Shown: positions 8,851 through 21,527, counted from the first letter of the stretch. The stretch: 64,000 nucleotides of DNA from Rhodococcus sp. 4CII (GCF_014256275.1 NZ_JACCFE010000002.1:6336001-6400000); one strand, 5' to 3'. Notes: generated by a model from the sequence alone, not told the origin. Numbers and translations are program-made.

Positions 8851-9828
8851 GTGAGCACTCCAACTCAGCTCGAACAGCTCCATCTGGTCCTCGGTGACGA
8901 GGAGTTCCTCGTCGAACGCGCGGTCGCGCAGATCATCAGCCGGGTCCGCGCGACGGCCGACGTGGCCGCGGGCGCGGACCTTCCCGTCAACCGGCTGCGG
9001 GCGGGGGATGCGGGGGCGGCGGAACTCGCCGAACTGCTCAGTCCCTCCCTGTTCGCCGAGGACCGGGTGGTGGTGCTGGAGGCCGCGGCCGAGGCGGGCA
9101 AGGACGCGGTGGCCTTGGTCCTCGACGCTGCCGGAGACCCGCCGCCGGGCGTCGTTCTCGTCGTTCTCCACTCGGGCGGCGGACGCGCGAAGGCGATGGC
9201 CGGGGCGTTGGAGAAGCTCGGGGCCGCGGTCCACCCGTGCGCCAAACTGAAGTCCGGCGACATCATCGGCTTCATCCGCGGCGAGTTCCGCACTCTCGGG
9301 GTCCGGGTGTCGCCGGACGTGGTGCAGACCGTGTTCGAAGGGGTGGGATCGAATCTGCGGGAATTGGCCGCGGCGTGCTCGCAGCTCACGGCGGACACCG
9401 GCGGCAAGATCGACGTCGCGGCGGTGCAGCGGTACTACTCGGGCAAGGCCGAGGTCAGCGGATTCGACGTCGCGGACAAGGCCGTCGCCGGCGACACCGC
9501 GGGTGCGATCGAGGCGCTGCGCTGGGCGATGCTGCGGGGTGTGCCGCACGTGCTGCTGGCGGATGCACTCGCCGATGCGGTGCACTCGATCGCTCGGGTG
9601 GCTCCGGCCGGGCGGGGAGACCCGTTCCGGATGGCATCGGAACTGGGTATGCCGCCCTGGAAGATCAAGAAGGCGCAGGCCCTCGCGAAGGGGTGGACGC
9701 CCACCTCGGTGGGGGAGGCCCTGCGCGTGGTCGCCGCACTCAACGCCGACGTCAAAGGCGCCGCCGCCGACGCCGACTACGCCGTGGAGAGTGCTGTGGG
9801 ACGCGTCTCCCGGTTACGTCAGATCTGA
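8851..9828 (+). CDS. holA: DNA polymerase III delta subunit (clamp-loader wrench)
   Basis: A 325-residue HolA. The subunit opens the beta clamp during loading by the tau/delta/delta' complex. The start HLVLGDEEFLVERAV is the standard N-terminus, followed by the degenerate AAA+ fold (EDRVVVLEAAAEAGKD, GVVLVVLHSGGGRAKAM), the VGSNLRELAAACSQL segment and the helical collar with GMPPWKIKKA. It lacks a functional P-loop, as is normal for delta. The start GTG at 8851 matches the conserved N-terminus. It is followed by the terminator at 9857 and the convergent rpsT, the same arrangement as in mycobacteria. Confidence 0.95.
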   Translation: MSTPTQLEQLHLVLGDEEFLVERAVAQIISRVRATADVAAGADLPVNRLRAGDAGAAELAELLSPSLFAEDRVVVLEAAAEAGKDAVALVLDAAGDPPPGVVLVVLHSGGGRAKAMAGALEKLGAAVHPCAKLKSGDIIGFIRGEFRTLGVRVSPDVVQTVFEGVGSNLRELAAACSQLTADTGGKIDVAAVQRYYSGKAEVSGFDVADKAVAGDTAGAIEALRWAMLRGVPHVLLADALADAVHSIARVAPAGRGDPFRMASELGMPPWKIKKAQALAKGWTPTSVGEALRVVAALNADVKGAAADADYAVESAVGRVSRLRQI

Positions 9829-9856
9829 CGGCGACACGACGGACGCAGACACGACA

Positions 9857-9888
9857 ACAGCCGCTCGATCCGAGGATCGAGCGGCTGT
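9857..9888. terminator. bidirectional intrinsic-type hairpin between holA and rpsT
   Basis: A perfect 14-base inverted repeat (ACAGCCGCTCGATC and its complement) around the loop CGAG. It lies 28 bases after the holA stop and 23 bases from the rpsT stop, so it can serve both convergent genes. No T-tract follows on either strand, which is usual for actinobacterial terminators. Confidence 0.75.
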
Positions 9889-9911
9889 CGGAGCCTACGA
9901 CGGAAGAACCG

Positions 9912-10172
9912 TCAGATCTTGTTGACAGCCTGCGCGAGAGCAGACTTCTTGTTGGCAGCCTGGTTGGCGTGAATGACGCCCTTGCTGGCTGCCTTGTCGA
10001 GCTTGCGGCTGGTGGCGACGAGGAGCTCGTTGGCCTTGTCCTTGTCACCGGCCGCCGCAGCCTCGCGGAACGAGCGGATCGCCGTGCGCAGCGAGGACTT
10101 CACCGACTGGTTACGGAGTCGGGCCGCCTCGTTGGTACGGATCCGCTTCACCTGGGACTTGATGTTGGCCAC
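9912..10172 (-). CDS. rpsT: 30S ribosomal protein S20
   Basis: An 86-residue basic protein: VANIKSQVKRIRTNEAARLRN at the start and SKGVIHANQAANKKSALA near the end are classic S20. It binds 16S rRNA early in 30S assembly. The start is GTG (10172), preceded by ACAGGA at a suitable distance on the minus strand. It is transcribed alone, divergently from the ATP-grasp gene, with about 170 bases between starts that must hold both promoters. Confidence 0.97.
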   Translation of the reverse strand: MANIKSQVKRIRTNEAARLRNQSVKSSLRTAIRSFREAAAAGDKDKANELLVATSRKLDKAASKGVIHANQAANKKSALAQAVNKI

Positions 10173-10340
10173 GCGTAAAATCCTGTCGTCTTAAGCTGGT
10201 TACGGTCGAGAAAGCTCTGGGCGCACACATATGCACCGACAGGCGAGATTACCAGTGATCGGTGTCCGATCTCAAACCGGCGCGGGGACGCGCCGACAAA
10301 TCCTGCAGCTGTGCTGCTGAACGGGTGTGCATGTAGCAGC

Positions 10341-12103
<1,763 letters not shown>

Positions 12104-12104
<1 letters not shown>

Positions 12105-13075
12105 TGCTGGCGAGGAACGCGGAATCGCTGTACTGGATCGGCAGGTATGTGGAGCGGGCCGACGACATGGCCCGCATTCTCGACGTCGCCGTGCACCAAC
12201 TCCTCGACGACGCCTCGGTGGACCCCGACCGCACGTCGCGGTTGCTGCTGCGGGTCCTCGGCATCGACGCGCCCGACACCCCGCTCGACGTCCGGTCGGT
12301 GACCGAACTGGTGGCGTTCAGCCGCAACCAGGTGGGCTCGATCATCGATTCCCTCGCCAGTGCCCGCGAGAACGCGCGCGGCGCCCGCGAGGTCACGTCC
12401 AGCGAGATGTGGGAGTGCCTCAACACCACGTACAACGGGCTCGCGGAACGGGAGCGGGCGGCCAAGCGTCTCGGGCCGCACGAGTTCTTCCGGTACGTGG
12501 AGGAACGTGCGGCGATGTTCGCGGGTCTGGCCGACTCGACCCTGAGCCGCGACGACGGGTACCGCTTCCTGCTGCTGGGCCGCTCGATCGAACGCGTCGA
12601 CATGCTCGCGCGAATGCTGCTCTCCCGTGCCGGCGACCGCCCGTCGTCGCCGGCGTGGGTCACGGTGCTGCGTTCCGCGGGAGCCCACGACACGTATCTG
12701 CGGACGTACCGCGGTGCGCTGGACGCCAACCGGGTGGTCGAGTTCATCCTGCTGGACCGCCTGTTCCCGCGGTCGGTGTTCCACGCCATCCGGCAGGCGG
12801 AGTTGTGCCTGGCCGAACTCGACCACCAGCCCGACAGCCGCGTCGGCCCCCGGGCCGAGGCGCAACGTCTCCTCGGCCGGGCCCGGAGTGAACTCGAGTT
12901 CCTGCCGCCCGGCGTGCTGCTCGAGGATCTCCAGGATCGGCTCGCGGGGTTGCAGGAAACCTGCCGCGAGCTCGGAGAAGCCATCGCGCTGCAATATTTT
13001 CACGCCGCGCCGTGGGTGGCGTGGACCGATGCACGGGCCGCCGGCGACGACGCCGTGGTGGAGGGAGAACTGTGA
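12104..13075 (+). CDS. alpha-E domain protein (DUF403 family)
   Basis: A 323-residue all-helical protein. The N-terminal MLARNAESLYWIGRYVERADDMARILDV is diagnostic of the alpha-E family, as is FLLLGRSIERVDMLARMLL in the middle. Family members always travel with a CP-ATP-grasp and a transglutaminase-like gene, as here. They are proposed partners in a peptide or amide-bond forming system, with no reaction proven. The ATG overlaps the stop of the preceding gene (TGATG), and the stop overlaps the next start, so the three proteins are coupled at translation. Confidence 0.9.
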
Positions 13076-13914
13076 GTTGGCGTATGAGAGTCGTGCACAC
13101 CACCGGGTATGCCTACGACGCACCGGTCACGTCCTCGTACAACGAGGCGCGACTGACCCCGCGCGGTGACAGCAGACAGACGGTGATCCTGAACCGGGTA
13201 GAGACGACGCCCGCCACGCGCTCGTACCGCTACACCGACTACTGGGGCACCGCCGTCACCGCATTCGATCTCCATGCGCCGCACAAGGAACTCGAGGTCA
13301 CCGGGCTGTCCGTCGTTGAGACCGAACCGTTCTGGGAGCCGGAGGAGAAGGCGGACTGGGACGAGCTGGCCAGTCCACCGCTCACCGACCGGTTCAACGA
13401 ACAGCTGAGCAACACCACGTTCGTGCCGCGCAGCCGCAAACTCGACGGCATCGCCCGGGACCTGCGCAAGGGCCGCACTCCCGACGAAGCCGTTGTCGCG
13501 GCGGCGGACTGGGTGCATCGGGAAATGGACTACGTCCCGGGGACGACGGGCGTCCACACGTCCGCCGTCGACGCGTGGGCCGAGCGGCAGGGCGTGTGCC
13601 AGGACTACGCGCACCTGACGCTGGTGTTGTTGCGCAGCATGGGAATTCCGAGCCGGTACGTGTCCGGCTATCTGCACCCGAAACCCGATGCGGCGGTGGA
13701 CGACACGGTGGCCGGCGAGAGTCACGCCTGGGTGGAGGCGTGGACCGGTGCGTGGTGGGGATACGACCCCACCAACGCGGTGGCGGTCAACGAACAGCAC
13801 GTGTCGGTGGGCATCGGACGGGACTACGCGGACGTTCCGCCGCTCAAGGGCATCTTCTCCGGAGGCCGGGCAACTGATCTCGAAGTCGTCGTGGAGATCA
13901 CGCGTCTGGCGTAA
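13072..13914 (+). CDS. transglutaminase-like cysteine peptidase family protein
   Basis: A 280-residue protein with a beta-rich N-terminal domain (MRVVHTTGYAYDAPVTSSYNEARLTPR) and a transglutaminase-like core. The catalytic Cys is in RQGVCQDYAHL, the His in GESHAWVEAW and the Asp in WGYDPTNA, so the triad is complete. It starts at a GTG overlapping the stop of the alpha-E gene. Such proteins may act as proteases or amidases on a peptide tag made by the ATP-grasp partner (proposal from comparative genomics). No signal peptide is present, so it acts in the cytoplasm. Confidence 0.9.
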   Translation: MSWRMRVVHTTGYAYDAPVTSSYNEARLTPRGDSRQTVILNRVETTPATRSYRYTDYWGTAVTAFDLHAPHKELEVTGLSVVETEPFWEPEEKADWDELASPPLTDRFNEQLSNTTFVPRSRKLDGIARDLRKGRTPDEAVVAAADWVHREMDYVPGTTGVHTSAVDAWAERQGVCQDYAHLTLVLLRSMGIPSRYVSGYLHPKPDAAVDDTVAGESHAWVEAWTGAWWGYDPTNAVAVNEQHVSVGIGRDYADVPPLKGIFSGGRATDLEVVVEITRLA

Positions 13915-13980
13915 AGTGCCACCCAGATCTCTGTGGAAAGCAGGACTAACGATCCATTTCGACGGACGAAGGTGGGTTCA

Positions 13981-14754
13981 ATGTCTCCAACCGCACAGGA
14001 ATACGTAGAAGTCGAACCGATCTCGGACCTCAAGAAATACGTAGCAGAGGCGATCGGTACGTTCGTACTGGTCTTCGCGGCGGTGGGGACGGCTGTCTTC
14101 GCCGGCGCCAAGGTCGGGAACCTCGGTGTGGCACTGGCATTCGGACTGACTCTCCTCTTCCTCGTCTACGCCATCGGCCCCATCTCGGGCTGCCACGTCA
14201 ACCCGGCCGTCACCGTCGGGCACCTCGCGCTCGGCCGGTTGTCGGTCGCGAAGGCCGGCTTGTACGTCGTCGCCCAGGTCGTCGGTGGCCTCGTCGCCGG
14301 CGTGGTGATCTACGCGATCGCGCAGAGTCTGCCGTCCTACAACAGGGCCGCCGACGGTCTCGGCGCCAACGGCTGGGGCGCCCACAGCCCGTCGGCGATC
14401 AAGGGACCGCTCGGCGGGGTCATCGAGAACGGCTACGGCATCGGTGCGGCGATGATCATCGAAATCCTCCTCACCGCGCTGCTGGTGTTCGTGGTTCTCG
14501 CCTCCACCGACCAGATCTCCGACGTCCCCCTGGCGGGCGTCTCCATCGGATTCACCCTCGCCGTGATCCACCTCGCGTCGATCCCGATCGACAACACGTC
14601 CGTCAACCCCGCCCGCAGCCTCGCCGTCGCGCCCTACCAGAACGGCGCGCTCGCCCAGGTGTGGCTGTTCATCGTGTTCCCGTTGATCGGCGGCGCGGTG
14701 GGCGCCCTGGCCTACCGATCGCTGTTCGGCCGGTACGACCGACTGCAGAGCTGA
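13981..14754 (+). CDS. aqpZ: aquaporin (MIP family channel)
   Basis: A 257-residue membrane channel. Six hydrophobic helices are arranged as two inverted repeats, each with its half-helix motif: HVNPAVT near residue 70 and SVNPARS near residue 205. The pattern fits AqpZ-type water channels rather than glycerol facilitators, because the loop E segment is short and NPARS is followed by a hydrophobic stretch. The start ATG at 13981 has GAAGGTGGG upstream. The N-terminus carries about 20 extra acidic residues. A 66-base gap separates it from the transglutaminase gene, so it may have its own promoter. Confidence 0.9.
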   Translation: MSPTAQEYVEVEPISDLKKYVAEAIGTFVLVFAAVGTAVFAGAKVGNLGVALAFGLTLLFLVYAIGPISGCHVNPAVTVGHLALGRLSVAKAGLYVVAQVVGGLVAGVVIYAIAQSLPSYNRAADGLGANGWGAHSPSAIKGPLGGVIENGYGIGAAMIIEILLTALLVFVVLASTDQISDVPLAGVSIGFTLAVIHLASIPIDNTSVNPARSLAVAPYQNGALAQVWLFIVFPLIGGAVGALAYRSLFGRYDRLQS

Positions 14755-14769
14755 GCGTCGCCCGAATCC

Positions 14770-15630
14770 ATGCGTGCCGGCATTCTCGCGTGCGCAATGC
14801 TCGTGCTCACCGGGGCGATGCCCGCGGCGGCGGCAGCCGAGGAGACACCGCGGCGGGGGCCGAATTACGTCGCTCTCGGCGACTCCCGGGCCGCCGGGCC
14901 GCTGATCGAGGTGTCCGCGCACCGGGACCTGTGCCTGCGGTCGCCGGACCTGAACTATCCGGCGAAGCTCGGACGGCTGATCGGCGCCGCCACCGTCACC
15001 GACGTCACCTGTTCCGCGGCCACACCCGCGCACGTGATCAGTACCCCGCAGTTCGTGGGGACGCACTTCGCTCCGCCGCAGATCGATGCGCTCCGGGCGG
15101 ATACCGACGTCGTGACGCTGAGCATCGGCGGGGGCGGCTCGAACCACCTGCCCGTGTCGGTGCGCTGCGTCGCCGTCGTTCCGGGCGCGGACGCCGGTTG
15201 CCGCGACGACCCGCGGGCGGAGCAGCTCACGGTCGAGGGGATCGCGAAGATGGCGCCCCAGGTCGACGCCGTGGTGGCCGCGATCGTCGCGAAGGCGCCG
15301 CGTGCCGAGGTGTACGTGATCGGGCACGGCGGTTCCGTCGGGCACCGTGGATGCCGGCCCAACCTGCCGGTGTCCGACGCCGACGCGGTCTGGCTCGAGC
15401 GGTACTTCGAGCGGTTCAACCAGATCTACGTCGACGCCGCCGCCCGGTACGGAGTCCATTACATCGACATCGCGAAGGCCGCCGTCGAGGGCGGCCACGA
15501 CGCGTGCGCGCCGACGGGACAGCGCTGGTTCGAGGGGATGGTGCCGCAGTCACCCGCGGAGCCGGCGCACCCGAACGCGCTCGCGATGACGGCGATCGCC
15601 GAGATGGTCGCCGACGACCTGCGACGGTGA
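14770..15630 (+). CDS. secreted SGNH/GDSL-type hydrolase
   Basis: A 286-residue exported esterase/lipase-like protein. A signal peptide ends near residue 24 (AMPAAAAAEE). Block I reads VALGDSRAAGP, with the catalytic Ser in GDSR instead of GDSL or GDSY. Block III reads LSIGGGGSNH in place of the usual GGND. The last His is in PAHPNALAM near the C-terminus. Several Cys pairs suggest disulfides as in Streptomyces lipases. It starts 15 bases after the aquaporin stop and is probably transcribed with it. The substrate is unknown; wall-lipid or ester hydrolysis is a guess. Confidence 0.8.
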   Translation: MRAGILACAMLVLTGAMPAAAAAEETPRRGPNYVALGDSRAAGPLIEVSAHRDLCLRSPDLNYPAKLGRLIGAATVTDVTCSAATPAHVISTPQFVGTHFAPPQIDALRADTDVVTLSIGGGGSNHLPVSVRCVAVVPGADAGCRDDPRAEQLTVEGIAKMAPQVDAVVAAIVAKAPRAEVYVIGHGGSVGHRGCRPNLPVSDADAVWLERYFERFNQIYVDAAARYGVHYIDIAKAAVEGGHDACAPTGQRWFEGMVPQSPAEPAHPNALAMTAIAEMVADDLRR

Positions 15631-15634
15631 GCCG

Positions 15635-16198
15635 TCAGTGCCAGCTGAAATCGGCGCGCAGACGGGTCGCCACGACCTCGAACTTGTCGCGGTCCATGAC
15701 GGCGCCCTCGCGGCGGATCCCCGCCTCCGGCACATCCAGCACCCGGTCGAGACGGATCCAGCTCGGACGGCCCTCCGCGTCCCACGAGCCCGACCCGACC
15801 GCGATCCAGTCCCGGTCGCCGTCGTGCTTGCTCTGCGACGACAACATCAACCCGAGCAGGGTGTCGCCGTCGCGCCCCACCACGAGCACCGGCCGGTCCT
15901 TGCCCTGGCTGGGATCCTCCTCGTACGCCACCCACGTCCAGACGATCTCGCCCGGATCCGCGCGGCCGTCGAGGTCGGGGGAGTACTCGATCTTCCGGGC
16001 CCGATGAGCCGTCGGCGCGGAATCGGCGGTGACCGGACGCCCCGGGGCGGGCTTCGGTGCGGTCGCGGCCGACCCGGTGAGGACACCGGCCGCGCGGTCC
16101 AGTGCGCCGGACTTCTGTAACTGCGCCAGAAGCTGGGGGCCCTTGTCTCGTACAAGTCGGCCCAACGTCTTCCCGATGCTGCTCCACGTGCTCGCCAT
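15635..16198 (-). CDS. PemK/MazF-fold protein without antitoxin
   Basis: A 187-residue protein. The N-terminal 65 residues are helical and low in complexity. Residues about 70-185 form a PemK-like SH3-type barrel (PGEIVWTWVAYEEDPSQGKDRPVLVVGRDGDTLLGLMLSS, then a C-terminal WIRLDRVL segment). Mycobacteria have the same gene next to lepA (Rv2405-like). No antitoxin gene flanks it, and its conservation beside lepA argues for a housekeeping role rather than a toxin. It is divergent from lepA, with 65 bases between starts, and ends 5 bases from the convergent SGNH hydrolase stop. Confidence 0.75.
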   Translation of the reverse strand: MASTWSSIGKTLGRLVRDKGPQLLAQLQKSGALDRAAGVLTGSAATAPKPAPGRPVTADSAPTAHRARKIEYSPDLDGRADPGEIVWTWVAYEEDPSQGKDRPVLVVGRDGDTLLGLMLSSQSKHDGDRDWIAVGSGSWDAEGRPSWIRLDRVLDVPEAGIRREGAVMDRDKFEVVATRLRADFSWH

Positions 16199-16263
16199 GG
16201 CCGCCGAGCTTAGTGCGTGTATGCCGCAGCAGCCGCAATGCGGTGACTTGGATATCCTGACAG

Positions 16264-18156
<1,893 letters not shown>

Positions 18157-18204
18157 TCGCTCGATCCTGTTGCCCTGACGTCCGATCGAAAGTAGGTGCT
18201 GCCC

Positions 18205-19143
18205 GTGGCCCTCGAAACCTGGCTCACCCGAACACTGGGAATCGAGGTGCCGATCTTCGGTGCCCCGATGGGCGGACGGGCAGGCGGGACCCTCGTCGGT
18301 GAGGTGTCGAAGGCGGGCGGGCTCGGACTGCTCGGCGCGGCCCGCTACGCCACCCCGGAGTGGGTCGCGAAGGAGACGGCGGTCGCGCGGAGCATCGGCG
18401 GCGACGCGTTCGGGATCGGGTTGATGACCTGGGCACTCGATGACGACGACACTCTGCTCGACGCCGCGCTGGCCGAGAATCCCCGCGTCGTGTCGCTGTC
18501 GTTCGGCGATCCGGCGCCGTACGTGGAGCGGGTGCACGCGGTCGGGGCGCTGGTGGTGTCGCAGGTGAATACGATCGACGACCTGCGGGTCGCGGAGACG
18601 GCGGGCGTCGACGTCGTCATCGCCCAGGGCGGTGAGGCGGGCGGCCACACCGGCCGCATCGGGACGTTGCCGCTGCTGCAGGAGGTCCTGGAGGCCACCG
18701 CGCTGCCGGTGCTGGCCGCGGGCGGGATCGCGGCGGGCCGCGGACTCGCCGCGGTCCTCGCCGCCGGCGCCGAGGGCGCGATGATCGGGACCGCGCTGCT
18801 GGCCAGCCCCGAAACCATCGGACCGGAGTACGCCCGCGCCAGGCTGATCGCCGCCGGCAGTGCCGACACGGTGTACACGTCGGTGTTCGACCAGGCGCGC
18901 AGCCAGCCGTGGCCCGCCCGGTGGGGCGGACGGGCCCTCGCCAACGAGTTCACGTCGCGCTGGCACGGCGCCGATGCGCCCGACACGGAACTCGCCACCG
19001 CGTACGACCCCGCGAACCAGGACCTCGGCGTCGTTTACGCCGGGGAGGCGGCAGGCCTCGTCACGTCGGAGCGCCCGGCGGGTGACGTGGTGCGCCGCAT
19101 CGCCACCGACGCGCAGCGGTTGCTGCACCGCTTCGCGGAGTAA
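18205..19143 (+). CDS. NAD(P)H-dependent flavin oxidoreductase, nitronate monooxygenase type
   Basis: A 312-residue FMN-binding TIM barrel of the NMO/2-nitropropane dioxygenase family. Visible landmarks are IFGAPMGGRAGGTL at the N-terminus, VVIAQGGEAGGHTGRIGTLPLL (FMN phosphate and active site) and LAAGGIAAGRGLAAVLAAGAEGAMIGTALL. The GTG at 18205 is preceded by AAAGTAGG; an in-frame GTG at 18196 overlaps that site and is less likely. These enzymes oxidise alkyl nitronates such as propionate-3-nitronate or act as quinone/flavin reductases, and sequence alone does not decide. It follows lepA by 48 bases. Confidence 0.85.
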   Translation: MALETWLTRTLGIEVPIFGAPMGGRAGGTLVGEVSKAGGLGLLGAARYATPEWVAKETAVARSIGGDAFGIGLMTWALDDDDTLLDAALAENPRVVSLSFGDPAPYVERVHAVGALVVSQVNTIDDLRVAETAGVDVVIAQGGEAGGHTGRIGTLPLLQEVLEATALPVLAAGGIAAGRGLAAVLAAGAEGAMIGTALLASPETIGPEYARARLIAAGSADTVYTSVFDQARSQPWPARWGGRALANEFTSRWHGADAPDTELATAYDPANQDLGVVYAGEAAGLVTSERPAGDVVRRIATDAQRLLHRFAE

Positions 19144-19176
19144 CCCGTGGCGCCGAAAGAGGCGGTCGGGGCGTGA

Positions 19177-21183
19177 TCAGACGGTGTTGTGGGCGGGTTG
19201 GAAGCCGCCCGCTGCCGCCTCCTCGGCGCGGATGACGTGGACCACCGCGTTGATCAGTGCCAGGTGGGTGAACGCCTGCGGGAAGTTGCCCAGGTGCCGC
19301 CCCGACTCGGGATCGATCTCCTCCGCGTACAACTCGAGGGGGCTGGCGAACCCGAGGAGCCGCTCGCACAGGCGTTTGGCGCGGTCGACCTCGCCGATCT
19401 CCACCAGCGCCGACACGAGCCAGAACGAACAGATCGTGAACGTGCCCTCCTTGCCCGTCAGCCCGTCGTCCGTGGTCTCCACCCGGTAGCGCAGCACCAG
19501 CCCGCCCTCGGTCAGCTCGTCCGCGATGGCGAGCACGGTGGTGCGGATGCGCGGGTCGTCGGCGGGCAGGAACCGCAGGAGCGGAGCGAGGAGGAGTGAG
19601 GCGTCGAGTTCGTCGCTGCCGTACCGCTGGGTGAGGACTCCGCGTGCGTCGACGCCGTGCTCGAGAATGTCGGCCTTGATCTCGTCGGCGAGTTCGGCCC
19701 ACCGGTCCGCGTAACTCGTCTCGCCCTGCTGTTCGGCGAGTTTCGCGCCCCGGTCGAGCGCCACCCAGCACATGATCTTCGACGATGTGAAGTGCTGCGG
19801 CTCACCACGCACCTCCCAGATTCCGCGGTCGGGGAGCCGCCAGTGCTCGATCGCCTCCTCGACCTGACGTTTGAGCATCGGCCACAGCGTCTCGGGCACC
19901 CGCTCGCGCGATCGCACGTGCAGGTACACGGAATCGAGGATCGTTCCCCAGATGTCGTGCTGGTCCTGGTCGTACGCGCCGTTTCCGATCCGGACCGGAC
20001 GCGCGCCGTCGTAGCCGGACAGGTGCGGCAGTTCCTCCTCGACGAGGGTCCGCTCGCCGCCGACGCCGTACATCACCTGCAGCGGCCGGTACTTGCCGTC
20101 GTCGGCACTGGACACGTCGTAGAGGAACGCGAAGAAATCGTTGGCCTCCCGGTCGAGTCCGAGGCTGTACAGACCCCACAGGGCGAACGTCGAATCGCGC
20201 ACCCACGCGTACCGGTAGTCCCAGTTCCGTTCGCCACCGGGGGTTTCCGGAAGCGACGTGGTCGACGCGGCGAGCAGTGCGCCGGTGGGGGCGTACGTCA
20301 ACCCCTTCAGGGCCAGGGCGCTGCGCTGCAGGTAGCCACGCCACTTGTGGTCGGGGAATCGGCCGGTCGTGATCCATTCCCGCCAGAACTTCGCCGTCTG
20401 CCACATCTTCTCGGCAGCCTCGTCGTACGTCTGCGGCGCAGGCAGGTGCGACCAGGACAGTGCGACGAACACGGTGTCGTCCTCGACCATCCGGGTCCGG
20501 GCGCGGGCCTCGCGCCCTTCCAGCCCGAGCTTCATGTTGCTGGTCAGCCGGAGTGTCGGGTGGTCGCCCGGACCGCTCGACTTGCAGGTGGCGGTGGCTT
20601 CCTCGTAGACCTTGCCGGTGTACTCCCACACCGCGTCGCCGCGGTGGTAGTCGAACGCGGGCTCGCAGCTCATCCCCAGTTCCACGGTGCCGTTGACGCA
20701 CTTCACCGTCCGCAGCAGGATGTGCTCGGCGTCCCAGTCGGTGGGGGTGCGGCGGTGCGAGCGCGAGCGCTGCTGGACGTTGTGCCACGGTCCGAGCACG
20801 AGGGCGTCGCGCACGATGAGCCACCCCGTCTCGGTCTGCCACGTCGTCTCGACGATCAGTCCGCCCGGCAGGTAGCGGCGGGCGGCGGGCACGTTCTGCC
20901 CGTACGGTGCGATCCGGAAGTGGCCGGCGCTGCGGTCGAGGACGGCGCCGAAAATGCTGGGCGAGTCGGGCCGGGGGAGGCACATCCACTCGACGGCCCC
21001 GTTCCGGGCGATCAGGCAGGTGGTCTCGCAGTCCGACAGGAATGCGTAATCGTCGATCGGCGGAAACACGCGACGGTGGCGATGCGCGGCGGAGCGGGGC
21101 TGGTCGTCCGAGTGCGCGTCGAGAGACACCATCTCCTCATCATCGGCCGTCGTCGTCGCGGCGTCCACCTGTGCGCCGACCAC
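19177..21183 (-). CDS. treH: GH15 family glycoside hydrolase, probable trehalase
   Basis: A 668-residue enzyme with an N-terminal beta-sandwich domain (FLSDCETTCLIARNGAVEWMCLPRPDSPSIF) and an (alpha/alpha)6 catalytic barrel. The motifs ERNWDYRYAWVRDSTF, GIWEVRGEPQHFTSSK (general acid Glu) and KEGTFTICSFWLV (general base Glu) mark GH15. The mycobacterial orthologue in the same neighbourhood is a phosphate- and Mg-dependent trehalase, so trehalose is the likely substrate; glucoamylase is the generic alternative. No signal peptide is seen, so it works on cytosolic trehalose. The start is GTG 21183 or ATG 21132. It is divergent from the small membrane protein at 21210. Confidence 0.82.
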   Translation of the reverse strand: MVGAQVDAATTTADDEEMVSLDAHSDDQPRSAAHRHRRVFPPIDDYAFLSDCETTCLIARNGAVEWMCLPRPDSPSIFGAVLDRSAGHFRIAPYGQNVPAARRYLPGGLIVETTWQTETGWLIVRDALVLGPWHNVQQRSRSHRRTPTDWDAEHILLRTVKCVNGTVELGMSCEPAFDYHRGDAVWEYTGKVYEEATATCKSSGPGDHPTLRLTSNMKLGLEGREARARTRMVEDDTVFVALSWSHLPAPQTYDEAAEKMWQTAKFWREWITTGRFPDHKWRGYLQRSALALKGLTYAPTGALLAASTTSLPETPGGERNWDYRYAWVRDSTFALWGLYSLGLDREANDFFAFLYDVSSADDGKYRPLQVMYGVGGERTLVEEELPHLSGYDGARPVRIGNGAYDQDQHDIWGTILDSVYLHVRSRERVPETLWPMLKRQVEEAIEHWRLPDRGIWEVRGEPQHFTSSKIMCWVALDRGAKLAEQQGETSYADRWAELADEIKADILEHGVDARGVLTQRYGSDELDASLLLAPLLRFLPADDPRIRTTVLAIADELTEGGLVLRYRVETTDDGLTGKEGTFTICSFWLVSALVEIGEVDRAKRLCERLLGFASPLELYAEEIDPESGRHLGNFPQAFTHLALINAVVHVIRAEEAAAGGFQPAHNTV

Positions 21184-21209
21184 GTGCCGGCGAACGATAG
21201 GGTGGCACG

Positions 21210-21401
21210 GTGGACCGGATGGCGAGTTGGTGGGACGGCTTCGAGCTGTGGATCGCCGGGCTCCCGTTCGTTCCGCAGGTCGCTCTCGTGCTGCTGGTGA
21301 CGGTGCCGGTGTGCCGAGGACTGGCGTGGCTGCTCGATCGTGGCCTGGCCGCAGTCTTCGTCCTGCTCAGGCGGGACGTCTCGAAGGTGGAGGAACCCTG
21401 A
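21210..21401 (+). CDS. small membrane protein
   Basis: A 63-residue protein with one long hydrophobic stretch (about 17-55, possibly two helices separated by CRGLAW) and a short polar tail RRDVSKVEEP. Mycobacteria carry a similar small membrane protein at this spot. It starts 26 bases from the divergent trehalase start. Its stop overlaps the next start. Function is unknown. Confidence 0.6.
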   Translation: MDRMASWWDGFELWIAGLPFVPQVALVLLVTVPVCRGLAWLLDRGLAAVFVLLRRDVSKVEEP

Positions 21402-21478
21402 TGCCGCGCTCACGCGTCACACTCGCGCTGCTCGCGCTGCTCGTCCTCGTCGTCGTCGCGTGGCTGCTCAGCCGGTAA
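21401..21478 (+). CDS. 25-residue single-span membrane microprotein
   Basis: ATG at 21401 overlaps the stop of the previous gene (TGATG). The product is MPRSRVT followed by a Leu/Ala/Val-rich helix, ending WLLSR: positive residues at both ends and one membrane span. Mycobacterial genomes annotate a comparable tiny membrane protein beside the homologous gene. Translational coupling and position support it. Function is unknown; it could be a partner of the 63-residue protein. Confidence 0.55.
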   Translation: MPRSRVTLALLALLVLVVVAWLLSR

Positions 21479-21514
21479 ATCCCGTTCGATGTGAGCACTT
21501 GGTTCAGCCTCTGC

Positions 21515-21520
21515 TACAGT
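21515..21520 (+). promoter_or_regulatory. -10 element for a leaderless cys leader transcript
   Basis: TACAGT lies exactly 7 bases before the GTG start of the Cys leader peptide, the spacing expected if transcription starts at the G of the start codon. No clear -35 box is seen, which is common for such promoters. It would drive the cysPTWA operon. Confidence 0.55.
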
Positions 21521-21527
21521 CCACGGC

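Noticed and set aside
15635..16198. Toxin-antitoxin system from the PemK-like fold
   Set aside because: No antitoxin gene on either side and the gene is conserved beside lepA, so a TA module is not supported.
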